Shown: positions 1 through 11,000 of the stretch, piece by piece
Numbering within the stretch: the stretch's first letter is position 1
How the letters are laid out: every line of letters begins with the position of its first letter
Assembly (NCBI GenBank): GCA_002633005.1
Contig: NMRA01000031.1
Coordinates: 124,001-188,000, forward strand
Direction: 5' to 3'
DNA length: 64,000 nt
Source: Phoronis australis
Lineage: Eukaryota; Phoronida; Phoronidae
Notes under the pieces: generated by a model
What the model saw: the letters and a program-made list of their open reading frames with translations, nothing else
Database searches by the model: none
Told to the model about the DNA's origin: nothing
Translations under genes and position numbers: made by a program

Positions 1-104
1 CTGACCTTCTTGCTCTCCGTCTGCTGGAACACATCGACAAGAGCAGAATCATGCGACTGAACGCTAAATCTCGCCATTGGTCAACTGTGCCTGAAAAAGT
101 TCAG
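1..104 (+). CDS. Partial exon, MOV10-like RNA helicase
   Basis: The frame starting at base 3 is open for 34 codons and ends in ..GTT CAG followed by gtttgt, a possible splice donor, in phase 0. The peptide begins DLLALRLLEHIDKSRIMRLN and continues to a VPEKVQ end. This matches the stretch after the Walker A region in MOV10/MOV10L1 superfamily 1 helicases, where a (S/A)AADLL.. segment leads into a R(L/V)NA element. Those proteins unwind RNA and act in RNA silencing and transposon control. The next exons would carry the Walker B DEAG region, but none is seen to the right, where retrotransposon sequence and single-N joins begin. The exon may be a gene end, a relic or a mis-join. The family call rests on one short segment. 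Confidence 0.5.
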
Positions 105-1133
105 GTTTGTTGAAAGTTGTCATGTGACTTGGTTTTTGGGCCACTTCCAGTGTGCAATGCAAAATCTAATGAGTTGCCAGTTGTTTTCAATAGATGTTAT
201 GGCTGTTGTGTGTGTAATGCATTTTCTTAATCACATGTAAGCTCGGTGGACAGGGTGCATATGTTGAGGCCATCCTGCTGTTTGCCGCAAGTCAGATTGA
301 CTTTCGGTACTACGTTTGACGCAGATGAAACACAGCACACATCACGAATTTTTGGCCGACCGGTCGGAAATTGGTCGACGACCGGCCGTCGACCGGTCGT
401 CTAGCCGNGCGTGGTTGCGCTGCACGCGAAACAAGATGGCGGACGAACTTTGGAGCCTGACGAAAATAGGTAACCGGACTATACATCCCCACAAAAAGTT
501 ACGAATTTCAAAATACAGGAAATAAAATCAAATGAAACATGCACATATGCACATGGAGTTACCGGGCAATTAACACATTCTGGGGATGATTCAGTTAAGA
601 TAATTTGACTCAATGGAAATCTGTCGCAGTTTGTTCCAGTCTGTTTCTCGTGTTGAGTGCCATTTTGGCATTTTGAGGAAGTTATGTGGAATCACGCATG
701 CTGGCAAATAAATAGTCGAAGGGATGCAAATCTTACAAATTTCACCTACTATTTACCAATTGTCACGAACCAGCGTCACGCGCTTCGCTCAGTCTCGCGC
801 TATAGCAGCTAGCTTTGCCTAACTCACATGACTCGGTTGAAATACTTTGTGGTCATCGCACGCGTGGTGAAAAAGTTGATGGTGACCAAAAAAATGGAGT
901 TGGATTACTTCTCTAAAGTCACCTTAATTCTCGTAACTATGCTTCATCTAAGATATGTGTAGAAGTAGAAAGGTTCAGCCACTGAAGAAAGTAAGCGCTG
1001 TTTTAAGTGATAGTTTTAAGTGTGAAATGTATTTTTCACAAGATGAAAACTCTTAATCGGTGACCGAATGTGGCCTGCCGGCTGTGTAAAATAAACACGG
1101 GACAAAAATCGTACAGAAAGCGATGGGAAGTAT
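105..1133. other. Intergenic or intronic, no gene seen
   Basis: No coding exon or transposon was recognised. Bases about 345-405 are unusually GC-rich and palindromic, with several overlapping GACCGGTC and GGTCGACC-type motifs. This patch stops at a single N (407), so it may mark a joined contig edge. Confidence 0.5.
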
Positions 1134-1301
1134 TGTAGCCCCTAACTGTTGAGTTGTTAAGTGAATAAAGAACGATCTTCAGGATAACTAGTACTGCTTT
1201 TATTGATGTGCACTAACTGGTGCTCACACTACAACTAACAGATGTTTACACTATGTAATATATATATATAGATAGACCGGTAGAGGTCGCTCATATCAAC
1301 A
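1134..1301 (-). repeat. 3' LTR of the gypsy element
   Basis: On the minus strand this 168-bp block begins TGTTGATATGAG and ends GGGGCTACA, the TG...CA ends of an LTR. It is preceded at 1302-1313 by a polypurine tract (gagaaagggaga on the minus strand), as expected just upstream of a 3' LTR. It lies directly after the pol open frame of the same strand. The LTR is short for the family. No matching 5' LTR is visible beyond the gap at 5595. Confidence 0.62.
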
Positions 1302-2364
1302 TCTCCCTTTCTCAAATCAAATAAAAACTCGTAAGTTTTTCTTTCCCATTTTACCAGATATGAGTTTCCCTACGGCGTCAAAATGAACAAGCTAATCCAC
1401 TTATCATATGTTTCTTACACAAAATCATTGAACTAAATCGTCACTTAAGCAAATGTTTGAGCAATCACTTAAACAAATGTTCATCAGCAATCATAGTCCC
1501 TGAGATAATTTGGTCGTTTGGTCACTCGTTGTGAACGTCTCGGCACTACAACAGGGAGATTGTCTGTCGGTGATATACTGTTGTCAGCGTTTCCGGTTGC
1601 GGTTGTCTGTGGTGCATTACCGTTTCCCGATGCCGTTGATTGACTGGTTTCGGCGTTAGGCACTTTCGGTTCCGGAGATTTTTCACGGATGTTTGGCCTA
1701 ATTTGCGTAGGACGAATATGCTTTCGATTGCGTTCGAATATTTGTCCGTTCTCCGCTTTCACAAAATAACTTCGTGTGCCGGATTTCTGTACAANACTAC
1801 AACTAATAGATGTTTACTCTATGTAACATATATATATAGAGACCGGTAGAGGTCGCTCATATCAACATCTCCCTTTCTCAAATCAAATAAAAACTCGTAA
1901 GTTTTTCTTTCCCTTTTTACCAGATATGAGTTTCCCTACGGCGTCAAAATGAACAAACTAATCCACTTATCATATGTTTCTTACACAAAATCATTGAACT
2001 AAATCGTCACTTAAGCAACTGTTTATATGAGCAATCACTTAAACAAATGTTCATCAGCAATCATAGTCCCTGAGATAATTTGGTCGTTTGGTTACTCGTT
2101 GTGAACGTCTCGGCACTACAACAGGGAGATTGTCTGTCGGTGATATACTGTTGTCAGCGTTTCCGGTTGCGGTTGTCTGTGGTGCATTACCGTTTCCCGA
2201 TGCCGTTGATTGACTGGTTTCGGCGTTAGGCACTTTCGGTTCCGGAGATTTTTCACGGATGTTTGGCCTAATTTGCGTAGGACGAATATGCTTTCGATTG
2301 CGTTCGAATATTTGTCCGTTCTCCGCTTTTACAAAATAACTTCGTGTGCCGGATTTCTGTACAA
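1228..2364. repeat. Near-identical ~568-bp direct duplication split by an N
   Basis: Bases 1228-1794 recur at 1796-2364 with a few substitutions and small indels, and a single N at 1795 sits exactly between them. Both copies contain part of the LTR, the polypurine tract and the pol C-terminus. Copy two begins mid-LTR precisely at the N, and copy one breaks mid-codon precisely at the N. Unmerged overlapping contigs or alleles explain this better than a real duplication. Confidence 0.75.
1484..1762 (-). pseudogene. Duplicate of gypsy pol C-terminus
   Basis: This 92-codon open frame repeats the last residues of the pol protein at 2054-4752, from the KAENGQIFERN segment to the NYLRDYDC end. It has no independent start context. 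It belongs to the duplication around the N at 1795 and should not be counted as a separate gene. Confidence 0.75.
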
Positions 2365-4752
2365 CCGTTCCAAGAATCCATATGTCACCTTCTTTATGTT
2401 GAAAATATACAGGTTGATCTATGACAAGCTCCGGTAGATCACACGAATTTTTGTCATAGTATCGCTTCACCGTTGCCTTTCGCGCTTCTCTCCGCTGTCG
2501 CGCTTTCTCGAGGCTAACGTTTAGTTTGATGTTTCTGTTCATCATGGGCAATTGCGTTCTTATTTTACGGTTGAACATCAGTTCACTTGGGCTTACACCA
2601 GTCGCGTTCGGGGTCATTCGCTGTTCGAGGATTGCCAAATATATATCGTTTCCCGATTTGGCTGTCTTCAACATAAGATTTTTCATTTGCTTCACTGCAG
2701 CCTCGGCCTTTCCGTTCGCGCTCTGGTGCATTGGTTTCGATTTCGTGTGCACAATCTGCCAATCGCGAATAAAACGTTCGAACTCAGTCGAAGTGAATTG
2801 CGAACCACCATCCGTATTTATCTGTTTTGGGATTCCGTATCGCGCGCACAGCTTCTTCAATTGTATAATGACCTGAGATGATGTCGTTTTGTACATCCTC
2901 TCCACTTCCACAAAATTGGAAAAATAATCCACGGTTATTAGAAAATGTTTCCCGTCGATCTCGAATAGATCCATGCCTATTTTTTCCCACGGGTGTATTC
3001 CTGCGTTATGTTGCATCAAGCTTTCTTTCTGCGGCCGTGCCTTCAACTCTTGGCACGGTTCACACGCTTCTGTGATTCGTTGCAAATCTTTGTTTATTCC
3101 GGGCCACCAAATCACTCCCTTGGCGCGTCGTATCATGCTATCGTAGCCTAGATGCGCTGCATGTAATCGTTGCAGCATGTTGTTCCGTAATGACTTCGGA
3201 ATCAATATGGCTTCTCCTTTAACAATAAGCCCATTATGTGAGGATAACACATCCCTCATATCATAAAATACTTTCACCTCGGGTGGAACATCCGACTTGT
3301 TTTCGGGCCACCCATCCTGGATAATGCTAAGTAGTGACTGCATCGTTGCGTCACTTTCCAACGCAGCTTTAATTTCCGCCACCCGGGCGTCAGGAATTTC
3401 GTCCAGGGGCTGCACACACATAATCCTAGCCCGATCGTCTATCACGCTCTCGACACATGCTCGACTCAATGTGTCTGCGATGTACAAACTTTCGCCTTTC
3501 ACGTAGCGAAACTCGATATCATATCGATACAGTCGCATCATGAGCGCCTGAATACGCTTGGGTGCCTGCCCTAACGGCTTTTGTAAAATGAAATCTAGGG
3601 GGCGATGATCATTTTTCACTATCACTCGCCTCCCATACGCATATTGATCAAATCGTTCCAAACCGTACACTACACTCAGCAATTCTTTCTCCATCTGAGA
3701 CCAATTTCTTTCTGCAGGTGTTAGTGTCCTTGATGCATATTCGACTGGCTGGTCGTTTTGTAACAAACATGCGCCCATGCCGTCCTTGCTACTGTCGACT
3801 TGCAGCACGACTTCTTTTGCAGAATCAAAATACGTCAGTACAGGAGTGTCGGACAGTTTCTGCTTAATTTTCTGAAAAGCTTTCTGGCACTCATTTGACC
3901 ACAAAAACTTCGCCGTATTGCGTGTCAAGGCTCTAATTGGTTCAAGATCCTGGGCCAAGTTCGGCAGAAAACGAGATACATATTGAACCATCCCGCAAAA
4001 TCGCTTAACTGCTGAGACATCTGTTGGTACAGGCATATCGGATATCGCCTGCACTTTTGCTTTGTCCACTTTCACTCCGTCGCGACTGATCACGTGCCCA
4101 TGAAATGTTATTTCAGATAACCCAACTGCTTTCTTGGCCTCATTAAGCCTGATTTTCTGTTCTCGGCATCTGTCTTGCAGTTTCTTGATTTTCATGTTGT
4201 GATCCGCTGTTGCTTCCGCCAGCGTGTCGCCACAGCCGGCTACAATGATATCATCAGCTACTGTAAATATTCCATCTAAATCACCGAGCGCTTCGGTAAT
4301 TTTTCTTTGGAAAATTTCACCGCTTACTTTAAGTCCGAATGGTAGACGCGCCCATCTGACGCGGCTTCCAAAAGAGGTTATCATTGTTGTCAGAAAACTC
4401 GATTTTTCGTCTAGGCGCACGTGCCAAAATGCCTCTTTCACGTCATATTTGCTAAATATTTTTGCGTTATTTAGCTTTGGCAAAACTTCATCCAATGTAG
4501 GCATCTTATAGTGTTCGCGCAACAATGCCTTGTTCAGTGGCTGAGGATCAATACATATGCGCAAACTTCCGTTTGGTTTTCTTACTACTGCCATTTGTGA
4601 TACCCATTTGGTTGGTTCAGTTACCGGTATCAATATTCCACGTTCAATCAAGTTATCCAATTCTGCCTTTACCTCTGCTTGCAATGCAATGGGTATTTTC
4701 CTTGCAGGCAATGTTTTGGGGGGGATCTTGTCATCAGTGACAAAGGACACCT
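2054..4752 (-). CDS. Ty3/gypsy retrotransposon pol, 5' end lost in gap
   Basis: An open frame of 898 codons runs without interruption from the gap edge. The first in-window codon usable as a start is GTG, so the real protein continues into the N run, where protease and gag should lie. Residues count from 4750. The reverse transcriptase spans about 20-200, with YDV at 102-104 and the catalytic box as VADD at 164-167. RNase H spans about 310-430 (D319, E356, D381 and D426 candidates). An HHCC zinc finger follows (H530, H533, C563, C566), then an integrase core with the DDE triad D594, D647, E683. A basic, proline-rich tail ends at 2054. The layout RT-RNase H-integrase defines Ty3/gypsy and resembles the Mag/K02A2.6-like group. 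The intact frame suggests recent activity. Confidence 0.92.
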
Positions 4753-5595
4753 NNNNNNNNNNNNNNNNNNNNNNNNNNNNNNNNNNNNNNNNNNNNNNNN
4801 NNNNNNNNNNNNNNNNNNNNNNNNNNNNNNNNNNNNNNNNNNNNNNNNNNNNNNNNNNNNNNNNNNNNNNNNNNNNNNNNNNNNNNNNNNNNNNNNNNNN
4901 NNNNNNNNNNNNNNNNNNNNNNNNNNNNNNNNNNNNNNNNNNNNNNNNNNNNNNNNNNNNNNNNNNNNNNNNNNNNNNNNNNNNNNNNNNNNNNNNNNNN
5001 NNNNNNNNNNNNNNNNNNNNNNNNNNNNNNNNNNNNNNNNNNNNNNNNNNNNNNNNNNNNNNNNNNNNNNNNNNNNNNNNNNNNNNNNNNNNNNNNNNNN
5101 NNNNNNNNNNNNNNNNNNNNNNNNNNNNNNNNNNNNNNNNNNNNNNNNNNNNNNNNNNNNNNNNNNNNNNNNNNNNNNNNNNNNNNNNNNNNNNNNNNNN
5201 NNNNNNNNNNNNNNNNNNNNNNNNNNNNNNNNNNNNNNNNNNNNNNNNNNNNNNNNNNNNNNNNNNNNNNNNNNNNNNNNNNNNNNNNNNNNNNNNNNNN
5301 NNNNNNNNNNNNNNNNNNNNNNNNNNNNNNNNNNNNNNNNNNNNNNNNNNNNNNNNNNNNNNNNNNNNNNNNNNNNNNNNNNNNNNNNNNNNNNNNNNNN
5401 NNNNNNNNNNNNNNNNNNNNNNNNNNNNNNNNNNNNNNNNNNNNNNNNNNNNNNNNNNNNNNNNNNNNNNNNNNNNNNNNNNNNNNNNNNNNNNNNNNNN
5501 NNNNNNNNNNNNNNNNNNNNNNNNNNNNNNNNNNNNNNNNNNNNNNNNNNNNNNNNNNNNNNNNNNNNNNNNNNNNNNNNNNNNNNNNNNNNNNN
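4753..5595. other. Assembly gap of 843 N
   Basis: This is unsequenced. It should hold the gag and protease end of the gypsy element and perhaps its 5' LTR, because neither appears on the far side. Confidence 0.97.
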
Positions 5596-6379
5596 GGTAC
5601 CTTGACTATATATCCAGTCACGCCGAAGAAGTGCTTAAAACCACTATCAGCATCAACCTCCTGTGTAGCACTTCACATCACAATCGAGAATTTAATTTCA
5701 CAAAAACGAGAAAACAAAGACAAGCTAATTCAGTTGAAAGTTTCTTAGCTCCACGGACATGAGTGTGACGTATGACTCGTACGCAGCGCCTATATATTAT
5801 GTCCACCAACAAGTGAGATTTTTGTGCCCTGTCAGCGCTTCTCTCTTCTCGTACAGCGGGAAAGTAAAGAACCACAACACGATCAAATACTAAGTTGTCA
5901 CAATCACCATAATCGCAACGTCTCGCCGTTCCTTATGATACCATAAACCATGAGAGAAAGAGCAGCAATATCTGATGATTTTTCACACTAAACCCAGTGG
6001 AGGATGATTAGTGCGGCAGTGATTGGTTGTCCCGATTTTACGTTATGTGTTTCGACCAATAAATGCTCGTAATTCGAGATCAATTATTTAACATACATGT
6101 ATGGCCAGACAGTACTTGCGGGTGTTATCAAGTGCCTAGCATCAAGATCAAAGGAAACATGTAGCCCTACAACACTCATAGCTGAAATGGACAACCCACC
6201 AATAACGTTCGACATGTATCCATGGTTACCCAAAAAGTTCACCGAATCAGCAATATCACAGAGACCAAAAAGTAGAAACACTGCGCAACCTATACTCCCT
6301 TGCATATCTGGAATCTCTAAAAAAAACTAGGACGCATATACAATGAATTCAAAATAAGAACCGCAAATCCTAGCTCAGA
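5596..6379. other. No gene seen
   Basis: The sequence is AT-rich with only short chance open frames. No LTR end matching 1134-1301 was found here. Confidence 0.5.
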
Positions 6380-6612
6380 CATCTTGTGTCGGCGGCTGAC
6401 AAAAGCCAAATCAAAAACAGACATGGGAAACAAAGGAACGTCGTCTATCAAATTTCTTGTGAATGCGGCAGGTCCTACACCAACGAAACATTTAGGCCAT
6501 TGGAAGCCAGGATCGATGAACACAAAAATACTGCAGAGATGGCGATAACTCATCGGGAGTAGCAGAACATACATGTATGTGGACAAAACAGCATAACATT
6601 CAGTAGGATAGC
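6380..6612 (+). pseudogene. Penelope-like element GIY-YIG endonuclease relic
   Basis: The frame through base 6440 reads VVYQISCECGRSY and then PLEARIDEHKN, matching the VYxIxCxCGxxYxGET...RLxEH core of the GIY-YIG nuclease that ends Penelope-like retroelements. The YIG position is degenerate (YTN), and a TAG at 6560 interrupts it. A one-base frame change then restores an AEHTCMWTKQHNIQ segment, equivalent to the family's (V)AEH...T.H.I motif. No reverse transcriptase part is recognisable upstream, so this is a 3' fragment. About 550 bases downstream (near 7185) a gaccgaccgaaatattcggtcg stretch may belong to the same element's tail. Confidence 0.62.
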
Positions 6613-6624
6613 GTTTATAGTTGG

Positions 6625-6900
6625 CGAAGTGCGATTATGTCAGACATACATCCGAGTTATGTTTGATCTAAATCTCAACTGTGTGTGACATAAATAATTA
6701 TGTCTGGTATATCTTAATTTATGTCTGACGTAATTCTCGAATAATATCGTACATAATTCATAAATACCAACCAATATAAATATCCGCCATTATTCTATGT
6801 ATATCTGACATAAATCATACTTATGTCTGATATAATGCTGATTCATGTTTGACATATTTCGGATTTATGTCAGACATAAATCTGAATTATATCGCAGTGC
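6625..6900. repeat. Degenerate array of palindromic TATGTCWGACATA units
   Basis: About ten loosely spaced copies of tatgtctgacata-like or half-site variants occur, separated by roughly 15-30 bases (for example near 6635, 6690, 6720, 6800, 6825, 6845 and 6870). Each unit is itself a dyad. No open frame is present. Confidence 0.6.
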
Positions 6901-8345
6901 TTCAACCGAAAACGCCCGGATACTTGACAGTGAAACAGGCCACACAAAAAAAGAAGTAAGGAAGATACACATATAAGTATAACAAATTTACACCCAAGTT
7001 AATGGATGTCTCGGTGTTGCCGTGATTAAACTGCTGACAATCTAAAGGTCCCAGACTCGATCCCAGCCTGCTCCAATGAAAAATATTAACATTTCTCATC
7101 ATTGCCCGCCACGAGTACACCATACAATCGTGCTTGTTCTAATCACGCTGTAACACCTGAGGATGACCGCAGAAATGACCGACCGAAATATTCGGTCGTG
7201 CCAGAGTAAATAAGATAGAGGATACGATAAAAAGACCAATAGATTTTAGAGAGGATGTTGCCACACCTCCACCTCAAGGCGAGTACAGGAAAACACCACT
7301 CTATATTATCGTTAAGAAATTAATCTCAAAAGGCTCTTCAGTAAAACAGAGGTGGTTTCTGAGCTTGGAACGAACTCAAAGTTTTGAAAACTAGGTGGAT
7401 CACTTTATATACCGAGCACTGCCTCGAGCAATAACGAACTTTAATATTTTGAGCTCAAAATTTTTTTCATCTGAGTTAGGAACAAACTGAGATCATTTTT
7501 GGCGGTAACTTTCATTTTGGGAACCCCAACTCACACCTGCTTCAGTTCTGTTAAGAAACATGGCCACATTCGCCCAACCAATGACTTCATTTAAATTCTA
7601 CAAGCTTAGTACTTGGCAGAAAATATACTATTGCTGTGTAAATTTCTATAGCTTTGTTAATATGCTAAATGCACTTATTACCCAATAAGGCCAGTCTCTG
7701 AATTGACTGACAAATCTCTAGAGTGCAATCCACAATGGGGAATTTTCCCTAGAACAAGTTACTTCAGGTAAGAGTTGTCTCTTGGTTCAATAACGGACGC
7801 TATTTACCCTGGAACAACTAGAAGATGACACACGAGTGACAACATAACCCTCACTATGGTAGCTAGGGTAACGTGTAGGTCATTTCATTTAATGATTGTG
7901 AACTAGAAAGAACAGTTAGTGAGCGGATAACTCAAAAATACCGTGTTGATCCTAACCCAACAGATTATCTGCTTCCATGATGATTCACGCGAGGTGGAGA
8001 GCCAGATATCTGAAGAATAGAGGTGCACATAAAACCTTTCTCTCACTTCAGTTCTGTCGATACTGTTTTGTCCCCCTGTTTACTTTATAGGTGCCTTCGA
8101 ATCGGTTGGGCGGGACTTTCACTATTTCCCCGTTGTCGCGTTCAAATGGCTTCCAATACCTGTGTCACGTCAGTTGACAACTGCCCAACAAGTAAGTAAC
8201 TTTGACATTTTTAATACTCCAATTGCGGAAAAACCTCTTTATGAACAAGATGGGTAGACAGGAACTGGCGCGACTGTTGACGTTTGATTTAGAAAAATGA
8301 CTAGATACTGTCTTAAATTTTATGCAATATTTGCGTGGTTTTAAT
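6901..8345. other. No gene seen
   Basis: This is ordinary AT-rich DNA with many stops in all frames. Apart from the possible Penelope tail near 7185, nothing was recognised. Confidence 0.5.
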
Positions 8346-8500
8346 CAGTGTTGTAGTAGGGGTAGGCGCACGTAGGCACAGCCAACCACCTTCTGGCATT
8401 TGAACGTAGCGCCTACGCTCCGTAAGTTACGTTCAGTGCTCAAGGTGATACGGTGGGTTTTGGGCGCCTACTTACCGCTTACTTTACCACTACAGCACTG
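8346..8500. mobile_element. hAT-like MITE
   Basis: The 155-bp block starts CAGTGTTGTAGTAGG and ends with the inverted match CCACTACAGCACTG. The flanking 8-mers are gttttaat on the left and gtgataat on the right, alike at 6 of 8 positions, fitting an aged 8-bp target-site duplication. CAGTG ends and 8-bp duplications are typical of hAT elements. There is no coding capacity. Confidence 0.65.
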
Positions 8501-9430
8501 GTGATAATGAGGCTAATAAAACCGTGCTCAGTCACATGAACCTCAGACAAAGTAAATGTATACCAACAAGAACCATCTTTATTTAAGTCACTTATGCTAT
8601 GAAATCGATCTCAATTTGTTCTCTAGTCAAATTGGAAATGATTCCAGGACTCCAAAAGAACTGACAGTTTGCAGTTTACTTGAGATCAGGCAATACAAGT
8701 GGCGTGTCACTGTCAGAGTCCTTTTTATGCACCAAGCAATGTCTTAGGGGAATAGAAACTGAACTTTCAGTTCCTTGCAAACGTTTAGTAAGCAACAAAT
8801 GGAGATCAATTTTTAAGCGGTATTAAGTGGTTTAAATCGAAAGTTCATTTCTGTGACGGAACGTGGTTTCGTTTTAATTTTCTTTCGCACAGCCTGCAGA
8901 GATACCAGTGGTCTAACTCGTGAATGGAACGAGACATGGGTAGAGACAAGATGGGGACTGGTTACGTTTGATTGTGTGTGTAACCATCCAAAAGCATGGT
9001 GGTTTCCTCGTCCCGGCCGTATGTCGCCAGGGCTGTTTGAGAAGATCCCACCATCAGCAAACTGCACCCGACGAGGTAAACCTGCGCAAAGCTTGTATGT
9101 ACACAGTCGTTCGAGTGAAATTTGATCTCAAAACTTCACTTCATGACAGCTAATATACATAAAGTCTTTTCAGATTTTTGCACCTTGCTGACAGATTTTA
9201 TTCCCGTGCATATCTGTTATTTAGTGGAATGTGGATATGCTCATTATGGTAAACTAAACCTTGTCTGCCTGTGTAACTCAGTTAAGACACCGTGGTTAAA
9301 TAGACCTCTCAGGCGAACGTTATGTCTCTTGGTTTGTTACTTCATTCCTGCACACCAGAAGAAAGGAGACTGTTCCGATATTACGAACTTACTAGTATCA
9401 AGCTCACTATCAAAAAGCCTGGTCGTGTCT
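8501..9430. other. No gene seen
   Basis: The longest open frames here (about 85-150 codons) show no recognisable domain, no convincing start context and unremarkable composition. A stretch near 8612-8665 weakly resembles one at 58386-58440 (both contain caaa/ttt tgttcyytagtcaaatt-like text), suggesting a shared old repeat. Confidence 0.4.
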
Positions 9431-11000
9431 TTAACGAAATACAAGCTTAGAGTACAAGTCGTCGACCGGGGTATTCCTAATTCTAGTACCCAGAATTGCA
9501 CTGGCGGCTCTATTTTGGATTATTTGGAATTTGCTTACAAGAGTGTCGCTGGTATGTCTGCAAACCGGTAAACAATCAATATGGGGCTGAATAATAGAAT
9601 GGCAAAGTGTACTAAAATTAAGAAATTTACCTAGACGTTCAAGTACGCCGATTTTCTTTGACACTTTCTTTGCGATCTGGGCCCGGTCTCCAATCTTTTT
9701 ACTCGAAACGGAACTCGAAATTAGGTTTGGCATTTTCTACTCTACTTTTGGGCGAACTCAAGATAAGTGTCTATTATTCTATGCTCGAGTACACAATAGC
9801 TTACGTAGATAATTTATTACCCTTAATTCACAGTGTGTAAAACTAATATTAAAACAATAAGTTCGAGTTTGAACTCGAAATTTCGAGTTTTTACTCAAGT
9901 TTGTAGTACGAATGTAAGGGTCTTCAAGGGCAAACTTGAACTAGAAACTCCTATGCATAAACTATAATGTATTCGAGCACAGTCTGATAACCAATTATCT
10001 TAGGTTAGCACAAAAGAAGCAGAGAAATTGCCACATATAGTTTCGAGTTCGTTTCGAGTACAAAGATTAGAGACCGGGCCCAGATCTATGTGCGTATTCA
10101 ATTTATGGTTGGGATCCAATATAAGGACCACGAACTTAAACTTGTCCATAATCGCCGATAGGGGAACCGTTGATAGAAAGAGATAATTTCTGTTGTTTTA
10201 TTTTCTGATGGGTTTCCAACAGCATAGACTTGGCTTTAAAGACGTTAAGAGTGAGTTTATATTAACAGTCAGTCATGGATAAGGACTAGCTCATCGTTGG
10301 GACTGAGAAATTTCAAGTTCTTTTACGGATCCAACTGTGGCCATAATTGCAGTGTCCTCAGCATACATAAATAGGACACTTTTGTGGAGGACACTAAAGA
10401 GATCGTTAACAAAAAAGTGAATAATAGAGGGCTCAAAATGGAATCCTGAGGTTCGCCTGTTTGTATAAGTAGTTTGTAAGCCAGATGATTTCGTTATCGT
10501 TAACTCCTTGGGACTCTAGTTTCCTTAATGGGATGCCATGATCCATAGAGTCGAAGGCTTTCTTAATGTTAACAAAAACAGAAGGAAATGGTGAAGCTTC
10601 TTTCGGGCACACCTTTCAAGAATTTTGGTCACTGCAGGGAGGACCGATATTGGTCTATAATACTCGCAAATCAACCTTCTTTAAAAACAGGTGTAACGAC
10701 CGACATCTTCCATTCAATAGGGATCGTGGCCATTTTTAAAAATTCACTGTATTGGTAACGGGCTCAGCTATTTGCTGAGACGCCAGTTTCAATAGCTTGG
10801 CATCAAGTAGTGCCACTGGCACTACTGGAGTTTAGAGTATTATCTGTTCTCTGACGTTGTCAACTTCAATGTCGTGAAAGTTAAATGATAGTCACTCCTG
10901 TACCTTGGGCGGGAGCTCAATAGTTGACATACTGATTTTTTCTGCACGTTTTTTTTTCTAATGTCAGTAAAAAGTCATTAAATGCATTTGCCATTTTACT
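9431..11000 (-). pseudogene. Decayed CR1-like non-LTR reverse transcriptase
   Basis: Read on the minus strand from high to low coordinates, recognisable RT pieces appear in order but in shifted frames. An AKLLKLASQQIAEPV segment lies near 10800, VVTPVFKEG near 10700, then PISVLPAVTKILER. KAFDSMDHGIPLRKLESQG follows near 10560-10510. The catalytic box reads YAEDTAIM near 10360 (normally YADD, so D to E), then ILDPNHKLNTHID near 10100. The C-terminal thumb part is at 9733-9431 (VSKKIGVLERLGKFLN ... QNRAASAILGT). Many stops and frameshifts show it is dead. It is split by the foldback element at 9674-10086. Confidence 0.8.
9674..10086. mobile_element. 413-bp foldback DNA element nested in the CR1 relic
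   Basis: The ends form a near-perfect inverted repeat of about 47 bases: GATCTGGGCCCGGTCTC at the left, and its complement ending GGGCCCAGATC at the right. Further inward both arms carry an ACTCGAAACG/CGTTTCGAGT match. The interior repeats ctcgaa/ttcgag motifs. Flanking RT codons (THID on one side, QIAKKVSKK on the other) show it inserted into a CR1-like open frame. GATC may be a 4-bp target duplication, but the palindromic edge makes this ambiguous. Confidence 0.75.

Noticed and set aside
4557-5762. Long plus-strand and minus-strand frames spanning the N run
   Set aside because: They are open only because N codons hide stops.
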